From contig DJFQ01000006.1 of the NCBI GenBank assembly GCA_002432095.1, positions 27,412 through 33,648 of the forward strand: a DNA stretch of 6,237 nt. The letters run 5' to 3'. Below the pieces are notes generated by a model. The model was not told the DNA's origin, did not search any database, and was given only the letters and a program-made list of their open reading frames with translations. Of the stretch, positions 1 through 6,237 are shown piece after piece. The first letter of the stretch is position 1. Each line of letters opens with the position of its first letter. The translations under genes and the position numbers were made by a program. The stretch is from Marinagarivorans sp. UBA5868 (lineage in GTDB: Bacteria > Pseudomonadota > Gammaproteobacteria > Pseudomonadales > Cellvibrionaceae).

Positions 1-900
1 ACCGGCATTAAACCGACTTACGGCCGCGTATCCCGCTGGGGCATGATCGCCTTCGCATCCAGCCTTGATCAGGCCGGGTTGATGACCCGCACCGCAGAAG
101 ACGCCGCTCTCCTGCTCAACAGCATGGCGAGCTTCGACAGCAAAGACTCCACCTGCCTCGACGAGCCTGTACCCGACTACACAGCAACTTTGAATAATTC
201 AATCAGCGGTTTGAAAATCGGTATTCCTGAAGAATACTTTGGCGAAGGGTTAAACGCAGGTACCGCACGCGCAGTTGAAGACGCGATTAAAACCTTCGAA
301 AAACTCGGCGCGACTGTTCATTCCATCAGCCTGCCTCACAGTCATATCGCGGTGCCGGCCTATTATGTGATCGCGCCAGCGGAATGCTCCGCGAACTTGA
401 GTCGATTCGACGGCGTGCGTTACGGCTACCGCTGCGAAAATCCACAAAATCTGGAAGATCTTTATAAGCGTTCGCGCAGCGAAGGATTTGGTGAAGAAGT
501 CAAACGCCGCATTATGGTCGGCTGCTATGCATTGTCGGCTGGTTTTTATGATGCCTACTATGCGAAAGCGCAAAAAGCGCGTCGATTGATTCAGCTGGAT
601 TTTGTCGATGCCTTCAAACAAGTGGATTTGATCATGGGTCCCACCTCCCCTTCACCCGCCTTTGAATTCGGCTCTAAAGGCAAAGATCCCGTCGCCATGT
701 ACCTGGAGGATATCTACACCATCGCCACCAACTTGGCGGGGCTGCCCGGCATGTCGATTCCCTGCGGCCTGGTGGATAAAAAACCGGTCGGACTGCAGAT
801 CATCGGCAACTATTTTGCCGAGGCCCATATGCTCAATGTGGCGCACCAGTTCCAGCAAAACACCCAGTTTCACGACCTGGCTCCGGCCGGTATTCAATAA
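1..900 (+). CDS. gatA: Aspartyl/glutamyl-tRNA(Asn/Gln) amidotransferase subunit A, 3' part (5' end outside window)
   Basis: GatA is the glutaminase subunit of the cytoplasmic GatCAB complex. It releases ammonia from glutamine, which GatB uses to convert misacylated Glu-tRNA(Gln) or Asp-tRNA(Asn) to the correct form. The frame is open from base 1, so the ATG at 43 is internal; 299 residues are visible, against roughly 485 for the family, so about 185 are missing. Residues 1-12 ([12 protein letters not shown]) are the conserved stretch just after the amidase-signature core, so the catalytic Lys-Ser-Ser triad lies upstream of the window. Visible family blocks are [13 protein letters not shown] (about 132-144), [14 protein letters not shown] (181-194), GPTSPSPAF (213-221) and [13 protein letters not shown] (244-256), which belong to the C-terminal part of the amidase fold. 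The TAA stop lies 11 bp before gatB, consistent with one operon. No frameshift is seen. The family assignment is very secure. Confidence 0.97.
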   Translation, partial: TGIKPTYGRVSRWGMIAFASSLDQAGLMTRTAEDAALLLNSMASFDSKDSTCLDEPVPDYTATLNNSISGLKIGIPEEYFGEGLNAGTARAVEDAIKTFEKLGATVHSISLPHSHIAVPAYYVIAPAECSANLSRFDGVRYGYRCENPQNLEDLYKRSRSEGFGEEVKRRIMVGCYALSAGFYDAYYAKAQKARRLIQLDFVDAFKQVDLIMGPTSPSPAFEFGSKGKDPVAMYLEDIYTIATNLAGLPGMSIPCGLVDKKPVGLQIIGNYFAEAHMLNVAHQFQQNTQFHDLAPAGIQ

Positions 901-911
901 AGGTACATGTA

Positions 912-2357
912 ATGGAATGGGAAACCGTCATAGGTCTGGAAGTTCACGTCCAGCTGGCCACTCGCTCGAAAATGTTTTCCGGCGCAAGCACAGCATTCGG
1001 CGCTGAGCCCAATACCCAGGCCTGCGCCATCGACCTTGCCATGCCCGGCACTCTACCCAGTGCCAACGCAGATGCCTTTCGCATGGCCACTATGTTTGGT
1101 CTCGCGATTAATGCCGAAATCAACCGCCGCTCCATCTTTGAGCGCAAAAATTACTTTTATCCAGATCTGCCCAAGGGCTACCAGACCACTCAGTTGGCCC
1201 GCCCAATCGTCGGCGCCGGCCATCTGGATATAACGCTCGGCAGTGGTGACACCAAGCGGGTACGCATTCATCACGCGCATTTGGAAGAAGACGCCGGCAA
1301 ATCGCTGCACGAGGATTTTCACGGCATGTCCGGCATAGACCTCAACCGCGCCGGCACACCGCTGATCGAAGTAGTCACCGAACCGGATATGCGCTCGGCG
1401 GAAGAAGCCGTCGCCTTCGCCAAAAAATTGCACGGACTGGTGACCTCGTTGGGAATTTGCGACGGCGAAATGTCCCAGGGCTCGATGCGTTTCGACGTGA
1501 ATATTTCCATCCGCCCAAGAGGCCAGGAAAAACTCGGCACGCGCACGGAAACCAAAAATCTCAACTCCTTCAAATTTATGGAAGAAGCCATAGAACTGGA
1601 AATCGAGCGGCAAATTCAGGTGTTGGAATCCGGTGGCAAAATCATGCAGGAAACCCGCCTCTACAATGGCGACACCAAAAAAGCGCGCTCCATGCGCAGC
1701 AAAGAAGACTCCAACGATTACCGCTATTTCCCCTGCCCCGATCTGCTCCCGGTAGTGTTGGATGAGGCGTATATCGAAGACGTGCGCCGTCAAATGCCGG
1801 AATTGCCGGAAGCCAAACGCGCCCGCTATATGTCCGAGCTCGGATTGCCGGAATACGACGCCAGTATCCTCAGTGGCGACGCCACCACCGCTGCTTATTT
1901 TGAAGAAGTCGCGCGCATCTCCAGCCAACCGAAACTTGCGGCGAACTGGGTGATGGGCGATATCGCCGCGCAACTCAATCGCCAGGAATTGAGCATCCGT
2001 CAGTGCCCGATTAATGCAAGCGCTCTCGCAGGACTAATCAAGCGCCTGGACGACGGCACTATCTCCAGCAAAATGGCGAAAACGGTATTTGAGGCCATGT
2101 GGAATGGTGAAGGTGATGCGGACACCGTGATCGAAACCAAAGGATTGAAGCAGGTGTCGGATTCTGGCGCACTGGAAAAAATCGTCGACGACATCATCGC
2201 CAATAATCCCCAGCAGGTCGCCAATTACCGCGGCGCAGCGGAAGACAAACGGCCGAAAATGTTGGGCTTTTTTGTCGGTCAGGCGATGAAGGCGTCCCAG
2301 GGCCAAGCCAACCCCCAGCAGCTTAATAAAATCCTGCTGGAGAAACTGGGAGGATAA
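912..2357 (+). CDS. gatB: Aspartyl/glutamyl-tRNA(Asn/Gln) amidotransferase subunit B
   Basis: GatB is the kinase/amidotransferase subunit of GatCAB. It activates the side-chain carboxylate of misacylated tRNA with ATP and adds the ammonia delivered from GatA. The protein has 481 residues, the normal length. The N-terminal catalytic cradle shows [10 protein letters not shown] (6-15, with E10 and H12 at positions I associate with the metal/kinase site), HLEEDAGK (123-130), [40 protein letters not shown] and [12 protein letters not shown]. The last 80 or so residues form the YqeY-like helical tail that contacts tRNA. The CPVCLG zinc-type motif of many GatB proteins is replaced by CAIDLAMPG at 38-46; I believe this loss is common in gammaproteobacteria. 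The ATG at 912 has AGG at 901-903, 8 nt upstream. It overlaps a start-stop pair, ATGTAA, at 907-912. The tRNA partner (Gln, Asn or both) cannot be decided here. Confidence 0.98.
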   Translation: MEWETVIGLEVHVQLATRSKMFSGASTAFGAEPNTQACAIDLAMPGTLPSANADAFRMATMFGLAINAEINRRSIFERKNYFYPDLPKGYQTTQLARPIVGAGHLDITLGSGDTKRVRIHHAHLEEDAGKSLHEDFHGMSGIDLNRAGTPLIEVVTEPDMRSAEEAVAFAKKLHGLVTSLGICDGEMSQGSMRFDVNISIRPRGQEKLGTRTETKNLNSFKFMEEAIELEIERQIQVLESGGKIMQETRLYNGDTKKARSMRSKEDSNDYRYFPCPDLLPVVLDEAYIEDVRRQMPELPEAKRARYMSELGLPEYDASILSGDATTAAYFEEVARISSQPKLAANWVMGDIAAQLNRQELSIRQCPINASALAGLIKRLDDGTISSKMAKTVFEAMWNGEGDADTVIETKGLKQVSDSGALEKIVDDIIANNPQQVANYRGAAEDKRPKMLGFFVGQAMKASQGQANPQQLNKILLEKLGG

Positions 2358-2368
2358 GACCGCTGCCA

Positions 2369-2390
2369 CCTCCACCATGCGAGGTGGAGG
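2369..2390 (+). repeat. Perfect 8-bp hairpin just after gatB
   Basis: Arms CCTCCACC (2369-2376) and GGTGGAGG (2383-2390) are perfectly complementary around the 6-nt loop ATGCGA, starting 12 bp after the gatB stop. It could stabilise the end of the gatAB transcript. It is not followed by a T-run (AGTAAGAACC comes next), so it does not look like a classical intrinsic terminator. The structure is read directly from the sequence; its role is inference. Confidence 0.6.
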
Positions 2391-2420
2391 AGTAAGAACC
2401 GCCTCCGAAGCAGGTTAGGT

Positions 2421-2479
2421 CTTCCGCCGCGACGGCCGAAGATTCTCCGATCGGCCCCCTCCCCTCGCAAGGGAAGGGG
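2421..2479 (+). repeat. Second and third hairpins of the gatB/PA4642 spacer
   Basis: Three further pairings follow in tandem. Bases 2421-2441 fold as CTTC-C-GCCG, loop CGA, CGGC-C-GAAG, which is 8 bp with one C:C mismatch. GGCCGA (2434-2439) can instead pair with TCGGCC (2451-2456), so these two are mutually exclusive. Bases 2456-2479 fold as CCCCT-CCC against GGG-A-AGGGG around a loop centred on TCGCAA, with one bulged A. C-rich/G-rich spacer elements of this kind are often multicopy in gammaproteobacterial genomes; that this one is multicopy is inference. No T-run follows. Confidence 0.45.
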
Positions 2480-2511
2480 TCAAATATCCACTTGCCGTTA
2501 CAGGACTACTT

Positions 2512-2823
2512 ATGACACTGAAAAAAGACAAAGCCAAAGTTCTCGGTGAACACTTCGATGACGACCGCATTCGCACTTTTTTAAATGTTGAACCCTACGG
2601 CGGACTTGAGCACGATTACTGTGCATTGGAAAAAGCCTATCGGGGCATGAACGCGGAAAACTTCGCCACCTTCGCACGCTTTTTTGTGGAAGAAGGGCAC
2701 AACATCAACGCGTCTAATGGCGAGGGCAAAACTTTTTTACAGGCAATTAGCAGCCATCGGCACGCCGGCGAATATATAGAAGCGCTCAAAGCCGCCGGCG
2801 CCAGTGACGAAGAGGCGAATTGA
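2512..2823 (+). CDS. PA4642-family small conserved protein, function unknown
   Basis: This 103-residue protein resembles the PA4642 family of Pseudomonas and relatives, recognisable from the MTLKKDKAKVLGE start, the central AYRGMNAENFATFARFF and the end YIEALKAAGA. No function is established that I know of. There is no signal peptide or membrane segment, and it is rich in charged residues, so it is probably cytoplasmic. Residues about 62-97 (GHNINASNGEGKT, then EYIEALKAAGA) look like one ankyrin-type repeat: a D/N-x-NA loop, a G-x-T-x-L turn and a helix ending in AGA. This suggests protein binding, but a single repeat is weak evidence. The ATG at 2512 has AGGA at 2502-2505, 6 nt upstream. The TGA stop (2821-2823) overlaps the proposed TTG start of cysZ, implying co-translation. 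Gene reality is very likely; the function remains open. Confidence 0.85.
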   Translation: MTLKKDKAKVLGEHFDDDRIRTFLNVEPYGGLEHDYCALEKAYRGMNAENFATFARFFVEEGHNINASNGEGKTFLQAISSHRHAGEYIEALKAAGASDEEAN

Positions 2824-2831
2824 TTCGCCTC
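2812..2831. promoter_or_regulatory. Perfect inverted repeat over the PA4642-family stop and cysZ start
   Basis: GAGGCGAAT (2812-2820) and ATTCGCCTC (2823-2831) are exact reverse complements around the 2-nt centre TG. In RNA this would form a 7-bp stem (GAGGCGA with TCGCCTC) with a 6-nt loop holding the overlapping TTG start and TGA stop. The stem contains the only Shine-Dalgarno-like bases for cysZ (AGAGG, 2811-2815). A ribosome finishing the upstream gene would melt it, which would fit translational coupling. As DNA it could also be a dimeric protein site. The repeat is seen directly; the function is inferred. Confidence 0.5.
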
Positions 2832-3629
2832 CCAATGCAATCCGAGTTATCCCGCAATAGTCTTGTCTCTGGCGCCCGCTATTTTGTCCGCGGGCTGCGC
2901 CTGCTTTTGCACCCGAAATTGCGCTGGTTTGTGCTAGTGCCCATCGCGATTAACTGCGTACTGTTCGTCGCACTCACGACAGTACTTCTACAGTATTTCA
3001 GCCATCTCGCAGATTGGCATTTACCCCTGCCGGAAATTTTGCAATTCCTCGAAAAAACTCTGAAATGGGTGGCTTGGTTTCTTATTTTGGTGGTGCTGCT
3101 AATCGCCTACGGCTATTCATTCAACATCATTACCAATATTTTTGCCGCCCCTTTTTACGGCGTTTTGTCGCAGAAAGTAGAAGAATTGGTGACTGGCAAT
3201 GTTGTAGAAGATGAACCACTTATGCGGATGATTCCGCGCACCATGATTCGCGAACTGAAAAAGCTGGTTTACTTCATCACCCGCGGCATATTTGTGTTTT
3301 TGGTGATGCTGCTGCTGGGTCTGACATTCATTCTGAATGTTCTGGTGCCGGTGGTGGGCACCCTTTGGAGCGCGTGGTCCATGGCGATTCAATACGTGGA
3401 TTATGCTGCGGACAACCATCAGACCGACTTTGTGGTACTACGCAAAATGTTGCGCAAACGACGCTACAGCAGCATTGGTTTTGGCGGTGCGGTAATGGCT
3501 TGCAGCATGGTGCCGGTTTTCAACATTATCGCGATGCCCGCTGCGGTTATCGGTGGTACTTTATTTTGGGTCAACGAAATTAAAGGACTGCAGCTATTGC
3601 CTGAACACCAGGACGCAAATCGGCGTTGA
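2820..3629 (+). CDS. cysZ: CysZ-type sulfate channel/uptake protein
   Basis: CysZ proteins are inner-membrane channels that let sulfate in for cysteine synthesis. This 269-residue product carries the family blocks FNIITNIFAAPFYGVL (about 101-116), WSAWSMAIQYVDYAADNH (183-200) and VPVFNIIAMPAAVIGGT (231-247), each clearly matching E. coli CysZ as I remember it. Hydrophobic segments lie at about 36-58, 83-101, 155-179 and 219-250; the later two are long and may be re-entrant or hairpin helices, as in this family. There is no signal peptide. The start is uncertain. TTG at 2820 gives a TTGA overlap with the upstream stop and has AGAGG 4 nt before it. ATG at 2835 would remove five residues but has no Shine-Dalgarno sequence. 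I prefer TTG with modest confidence. No other sulfur-assimilation gene is visible nearby, so the sulfate role rests on family membership alone. Confidence 0.9.
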   Translation: MIRLPMQSELSRNSLVSGARYFVRGLRLLLHPKLRWFVLVPIAINCVLFVALTTVLLQYFSHLADWHLPLPEILQFLEKTLKWVAWFLILVVLLIAYGYSFNIITNIFAAPFYGVLSQKVEELVTGNVVEDEPLMRMIPRTMIRELKKLVYFITRGIFVFLVMLLLGLTFILNVLVPVVGTLWSAWSMAIQYVDYAADNHQTDFVVLRKMLRKRRYSSIGFGGAVMACSMVPVFNIIAMPAAVIGGTLFWVNEIKGLQLLPEHQDANRR

Positions 3630-3666
3630 TTATCAGCGCCTCCATGTTCGCGGAGGCGGACGATAA
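3630..3666. terminator. Hairpin between convergent cysZ and rhlB, possible shared terminator
   Basis: CGCCTCC (3637-3643) pairs perfectly with GGAGGCG (3652-3658) around the 8-nt loop ATGTTCGC. TTATC (3630-3634) also pairs with GATAA (3662-3666) after a small internal loop, giving 12 bp in all. The hairpin starts right after the cysZ stop and lies 21 bp beyond the rhlB stop on the other strand, as expected for a terminator serving both genes. Only an AT-rich stretch (GCTAATTTAAT) follows on the + strand and no T-run on the - strand, so efficiency is doubtful. Confidence 0.5.
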
Positions 3667-3687
3667 GCTAATTTAATACAGCGCAAA

Positions 3688-5025
3688 TCAACGACGCGGT
3701 GGTCGACGTTTATGATTGCCAGAATGATGTTGCCGGGAAGCTCGACGGTCTTCCGCGTGTTGTGCTGTTAATGCCTTTTGCAACTCCTCGGGGATGGCTT
3801 TGAGAAGGTTCTCCGGCGGCTGCTCGCAGCGGATGGGGTGCCCCAACAGAGCCTCAATCGCCGGCAGACGGAATGCGTCATCTTCGCAGGCGAAACTGAT
3901 GGAGGTTCCGCGACTGCCCGCCCGTCCCGTGCGACCGATACGATGGACATAATCCTCCGGCTCTTCTGGCAAGGTGTAATTCACCACATGGGAAACGTCA
4001 TTAATATGAATCCCTCGCCCTGCCACATCGGTAGCGACCAATACTTTAATCTGGCCACTTTTGAACGCATCCAGGGTTTTCACCCGCTTATTCTGATCGA
4101 CCTCGCCGGACAGCAAACCCGCTTTAAAGCCCAGACTGCGCAAACCGCCGAATAACTTGCGGCACTGGTCCCGGCGATTGGCAAACACCATCAAACTTTC
4201 CACATCGGTCTGCAGCAGCAAATTGAACAGCAAGGTGTCTTTTTCATCTGCTGATGCCAGATAAATGTGCTGCTCGACCGTGTCCGTCGCCACGGACGTT
4301 GGCTCTATCTCCACCCGCGCGGGTTCGAACATCCACTGGTCCGCCAGATTCAAAACGTCCGAGGAGAACGTCGCGGAAAACATCAAGGTCTGGCGATTTT
4401 CCCGCCGCGGAGTCAAACGCACGATACGGCGCACCTGCGGGATAAAACCCATATCAAGCATACGGTCGGCTTCGTCAATCACCAGAAGTTCTACATGATC
4501 GAGAAACACGTCGCCGCTGTCGCAGAAATCGATTAAACGGCCTGGGGTTGCCACGAGAATATCCACCAATTCCCGCTGCAATTGATTGCGCTGCTTGCCA
4601 TAGTCCATGCCACCAACCAAGGTATGCACGGTTAAGTCTGTGAAGCGTGTCAGCGCCTTGGCATCTTCGGCGATCTGCAACACCAGTTCGCGGGTCGGCG
4701 CCAGCACCAAAGCTCGCGCCTCCCCGGCATAACGTTCGCCTTCCACCGGATTGTTCAGCAAATCTTGAATCACGCTGATAAGAAACGCCGCCGTTTTGCC
4801 TGTCCCGGTTTGCGCCCGCCCCAATACATCGTGGCCCGCTAGACTGTACGGCAAAGACTGCGCCTGTATCGGTGAACAGTACTGAAATCCGAGGGCCTGG
4901 ATGGCTTGCATCAGGGAATTGGACAGCTGGAAGTCATGAAAACGTAGCTTGCCCTCGGTGGGAGGAACCGGAAATTGCTCAATACTCCAATTGGAGGTAT
5001 CTGCAGGAGAATGATCTTTCTTCAA
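3688..5025 (-). CDS. rhlB: DEAD-box ATP-dependent RNA helicase RhlB
   Basis: RhlB unwinds structured RNA using ATP and, in E. coli, works in the RNase E degradosome in mRNA decay. This 445-residue protein has the complete motif set: Q motif (F29 to Q54), motif I AQTGTGKT (71-78), PTREL (110-114), GG (138-139), TPGR (160-163), DEAD (184-187), SAT (217-219), ATDVAGRG (331-338) and HRIGRTGR (361-368). [20 protein letters not shown] and [19 protein letters not shown] resemble Pseudomonas RhlB more than RhlE or SrmB. The last 22 or so residues are basic and rich in Arg/His, an RNA-binding type tail. The start is TTG: in-frame stop TAA lies seven codons upstream with no ATG or GTG between, and the next in-frame ATG (residue 39) falls inside the Q-motif region. 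A weak GGTAG lies 5 nt before TTG. It is transcribed alone, convergent with cysZ. Whether it joins a degradosome here is unknown. Confidence 0.95.
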   Translation of the reverse strand: MKKDHSPADTSNWSIEQFPVPPTEGKLRFHDFQLSNSLMQAIQALGFQYCSPIQAQSLPYSLAGHDVLGRAQTGTGKTAAFLISVIQDLLNNPVEGERYAGEARALVLAPTRELVLQIAEDAKALTRFTDLTVHTLVGGMDYGKQRNQLQRELVDILVATPGRLIDFCDSGDVFLDHVELLVIDEADRMLDMGFIPQVRRIVRLTPRRENRQTLMFSATFSSDVLNLADQWMFEPARVEIEPTSVATDTVEQHIYLASADEKDTLLFNLLLQTDVESLMVFANRRDQCRKLFGGLRSLGFKAGLLSGEVDQNKRVKTLDAFKSGQIKVLVATDVAGRGIHINDVSHVVNYTLPEEPEDYVHRIGRTGRAGSRGTSISFACEDDAFRLPAIEALLGHPIRCEQPPENLLKAIPEELQKALTAQHAEDRRASRQHHSGNHKRRPPRR

Positions 5026-5283
5026 ATGTTCTACCAGTTGCTTTTATCTAGAGCGGATATGAATGGACCCAATCGGGTGCACAAGAAACGCGCAGTTTAA
5101 CACGACACCTGGGAAATACAGCATCTCCGGGATTCCGCCAGATAAGCCCCCTTAACCCACAAGTTGTCGCCCCGCTCAACACTCGTAGCGGCTCGCAATC
5201 CACGCCGGACATTTCAAGGTTCCAACCACATCAATCCAGGCTATGATGCCGCAGTCGGCCTGAACATCTCGCAATCGCGAAGT

Positions 5284-5312
5284 TTGGCATATACTTAACA
5301 GCAGCATAAATA
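5284..5312 (+). promoter_or_regulatory. Possible promoter of the receptor gene
   Basis: TATACT at 5290-5295 matches the sigma-70 -10 consensus at five of six positions, but there is no good -35 at 17 bp; TGAACA at 5261-5266 is too far away. Alternatively TTGGCA (5284-5289) could be a -35, with the poorer CATAAA (5305-5310) as -10 at 15 bp. Either would give a leader of about 100-130 nt before the receptor start. This is weak evidence from eye matching only. Confidence 0.25.
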
Positions 5313-5319
5313 AAGCAGG

Positions 5320-5394
5320 ACGCTGACGCTGTTATTGCGTTAACCAATCAGTATCGTTAACACGATGCAGCCCACCTCTTCTCACAGTCAGCGT
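5320..5394 (+). promoter_or_regulatory. Inverted repeat with paired GTTAAC motifs in the receptor leader
   Basis: ACGCTGAC (5320-5327) and GTCAGCGT (5387-5394) are exact reverse complements 59 nt apart. Between them, GTTAAC occurs at 5339-5344 and 5356-5361, 17 bp apart, each preceded by C. The second sits in a small hairpin, ATCGT (5353-5357) with ACGAT (5362-5366). ACGCTG is also tandemly repeated at 5320-5331. The arrangement could be a structured 5' leader or a pair of regulator sites. It ends 27 nt before the Shine-Dalgarno sequence. It matches no riboswitch class that I recognise. Confidence 0.3.
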
Positions 5395-5431
5395 TTAATA
5401 ACAAGATTTATCGACCTTAATGGAGGAAACC

Positions 5432-6237
5432 ATGAGTCGCGCTTTGTCATCCGCCCCATCCTCATTTAAAAAACCGTTGTACATTGCCATCTCAATGCTA
5501 TGCGCAAGCGGCGTCGCGTCCGCGCAAACCAGCGAACCCAAAATTCTGGAAGAAGTTTTAGTTACCTCGCAAAAACGCGTACAGACCCTCCAAGAAGTCC
5601 CTATTTCCGTTGCTGCAGTCACCGGCGAGAAAATTGAGCGGATGGGCGTGGAAAATCTGGAAGACCTTACCGCTTACGTCCCCAATATTCATTTCACAGA
5701 AACCGGCCTGAGCACACAAATGCGCATCCGTGGAATTGGCTCAGACAACAGCCAGGGCTTCGAGCAATCGGTCGGTGTTTATAAAGACGGGATTTATCAC
5801 AGCCGAGCGCAACTCTTTCGCGCACCCATGTTTGATGTGGAACGCGTCGAAGTCATGCGCGGCCCCCAAGGCACTTTGTTCGGCAAAAACAGCATCGCCG
5901 GCGCGGTGGACATAATCACCGCCAAACCCACGGACGAATTTGAAGGACGCATCTCCGGCAGCTATGAAACCGAATTTAAAACCAAAGAATTGAACGGATT
6001 TGTCTCCGGCCCCTTAAGCGAAACCCTAAATGGCCGCCTCGCCGTACGCTACTACGACGATCCCGGATATATGGTAAACACCTTTAAAAATTCCGACGAG
6101 CCGGAAACCGAAGAGCAATCCATCCGCGGCTCTTTAGCTTGGGAAGCGTCTGATAATTTAGATGTTTTATTGGTTGCGGAGCACAATACGTTTGATGTGC
6201 AAGGGCGGGCGATTGAGATTACTCAGGATATTCCTTC
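5432..6237 (+). CDS. TonB-dependent outer-membrane receptor, N-terminal part (3' end outside window)
   Basis: TonB-dependent receptors import scarce nutrients such as siderophores, vitamins or oligosaccharides across the outer membrane, powered by TonB-ExbBD. The 268 visible codons carry, in order: a signal peptide (1-31, basic KK at 13-14, hydrophobic core LYIAISMLCASGVA, likely cut after ASA at 31); a TonB box in EEVLVTSQKR (40-49); and a plug domain from about 50 to 165 with VPISVAAVTGEKI, MRIRGIGS (97-104), VGVYKDGIYHSR (114-125), VERVEVMRGPQGTLFGKNS (136-154) and GAVDIITAKPT (157-167). The first beta-barrel strands follow. The ATG has GGAGG (5422-5426) 5 nt upstream, a strong ribosome site. 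Most of the barrel, needed to judge the substrate, lies outside the window. The plug style resembles a large family of uncharacterised receptors common in aquatic gammaproteobacteria. No transporter or enzyme partner is visible, so the substrate cannot be named. Confidence 0.95.
   Translation, partial: MSRALSSAPSSFKKPLYIAISMLCASGVASAQTSEPKILEEVLVTSQKRVQTLQEVPISVAAVTGEKIERMGVENLEDLTAYVPNIHFTETGLSTQMRIRGIGSDNSQGFEQSVGVYKDGIYHSRAQLFRAPMFDVERVEVMRGPQGTLFGKNSIAGAVDIITAKPTDEFEGRISGSYETEFKTKELNGFVSGPLSETLNGRLAVRYYDDPGYMVNTFKNSDEPETEEQSIRGSLAWEASDNLDVLLVAEHNTFDVQGRAIEITQDIP

Larger units (their letters stand above)
5026..5431. other. 406-bp divergent intergenic region between rhlB and the receptor gene
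   Basis: No gene of reasonable size is visible on either strand. The region must contain promoters for both rhlB (-) and the receptor gene (+), but no textbook -35/-10 pair stands out for rhlB. The right part (about 5284-5431) is more AT-rich and holds a TATACT box, two GTTAAC palindromes and an 8-bp inverted repeat, described separately. The left part (about 5041-5260) shows nothing I can name. I looked for the conserved blocks of a cobalamin riboswitch and for a Fur-type box, because TonB-dependent receptors often have them, and saw neither. Confidence 0.6.

Noticed and set aside
250..621. 123-codon open frame on the - strand opposite gatA
   Set aside because: It lies inside conserved GatA coding sequence and shows no family resemblance or credible ribosome site.
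1053..1973. 306-codon open frame on the - strand opposite gatB
   Set aside because: It is wholly inside the clearly real gatB gene, its translation resembles no family I know, and it is best explained by codon bias keeping the antisense frame free of stops.
2369..2400. Intrinsic terminator after gatB
   Set aside because: The hairpin is perfect, but AGTAAGAACC follows instead of a T-run, so I list it as a repeat/hairpin rather than as a terminator.
3778..4155. 125-codon open frame on the + strand opposite rhlB
   Set aside because: It is antisense to conserved helicase motifs, with no recognisable domain, so it is a shadow frame.
5059..5100. 13-codon open frame (MNGPNRVHKKRAV) in the rhlB/receptor gap
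   Set aside because: It is tiny, has no convincing ribosome site, and such short frames arise easily by chance.
5192..5276. Direct 9-mer repeat CTCGCAATC at 5192-5200 and 5268-5276
   Set aside because: A single 9-base repeat is quite likely by chance in 400 bases, and no further copies or spacing pattern were seen.
5395..5622. 75-codon open frame on the - strand opposite the receptor start
   Set aside because: It covers the receptor's ribosome site, signal peptide and TonB box in antisense. The sense reading is far better supported.

Overview
This window looks like chromosomal DNA of a gammaproteobacterium, probably near the Pseudomonas/Cellvibrio side of the group. The main reasons are the presence of GatCAB genes, a PA4642-family small protein, an RhlB helicase resembling the Pseudomonas form, and a TonB-dependent receptor with the usual EEVLVTSQKR-type TonB box. 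Base composition is moderate and even. I see no integrase, transposase, CRISPR array, tRNA or rRNA. The taxonomic placement is inference from remembered protein families, not from a search.

Layout. Positions 1-2357 (+) hold the 3' part of gatA and all of gatB, two subunits of the tRNA-dependent amidotransferase; gatC and the start of gatA would lie off the left edge. A 154-bp spacer rich in hairpins (2358-2511) follows. Next come a 103-residue PA4642-family protein (2512-2823, +) and a CysZ-type sulfate channel (2820-3629, +). Their stop and start codons overlap in TTGA, and a perfect 9-bp inverted repeat covers the junction. A hairpin lies between cysZ and the convergent gene rhlB (3688-5025, -), a complete DEAD-box RNA helicase. 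A 406-bp gene-free stretch (5026-5431) separates rhlB from a divergent TonB-dependent receptor gene (5432-6237, +) that runs off the right edge.

How the genes relate. gatA and gatB form a translation-fidelity operon. The PA4642-family gene and cysZ look like a translationally coupled pair. rhlB and the receptor gene appear to be independent units transcribed away from each other out of the 406-bp intergenic region.

This is mostly an ordinary housekeeping region. I did not find a convincing new biological system. The points most worth a second look are the coupled small protein/cysZ junction with its inverted repeat, the hairpin cluster after gatB, and the possibly structured leader of the receptor gene.
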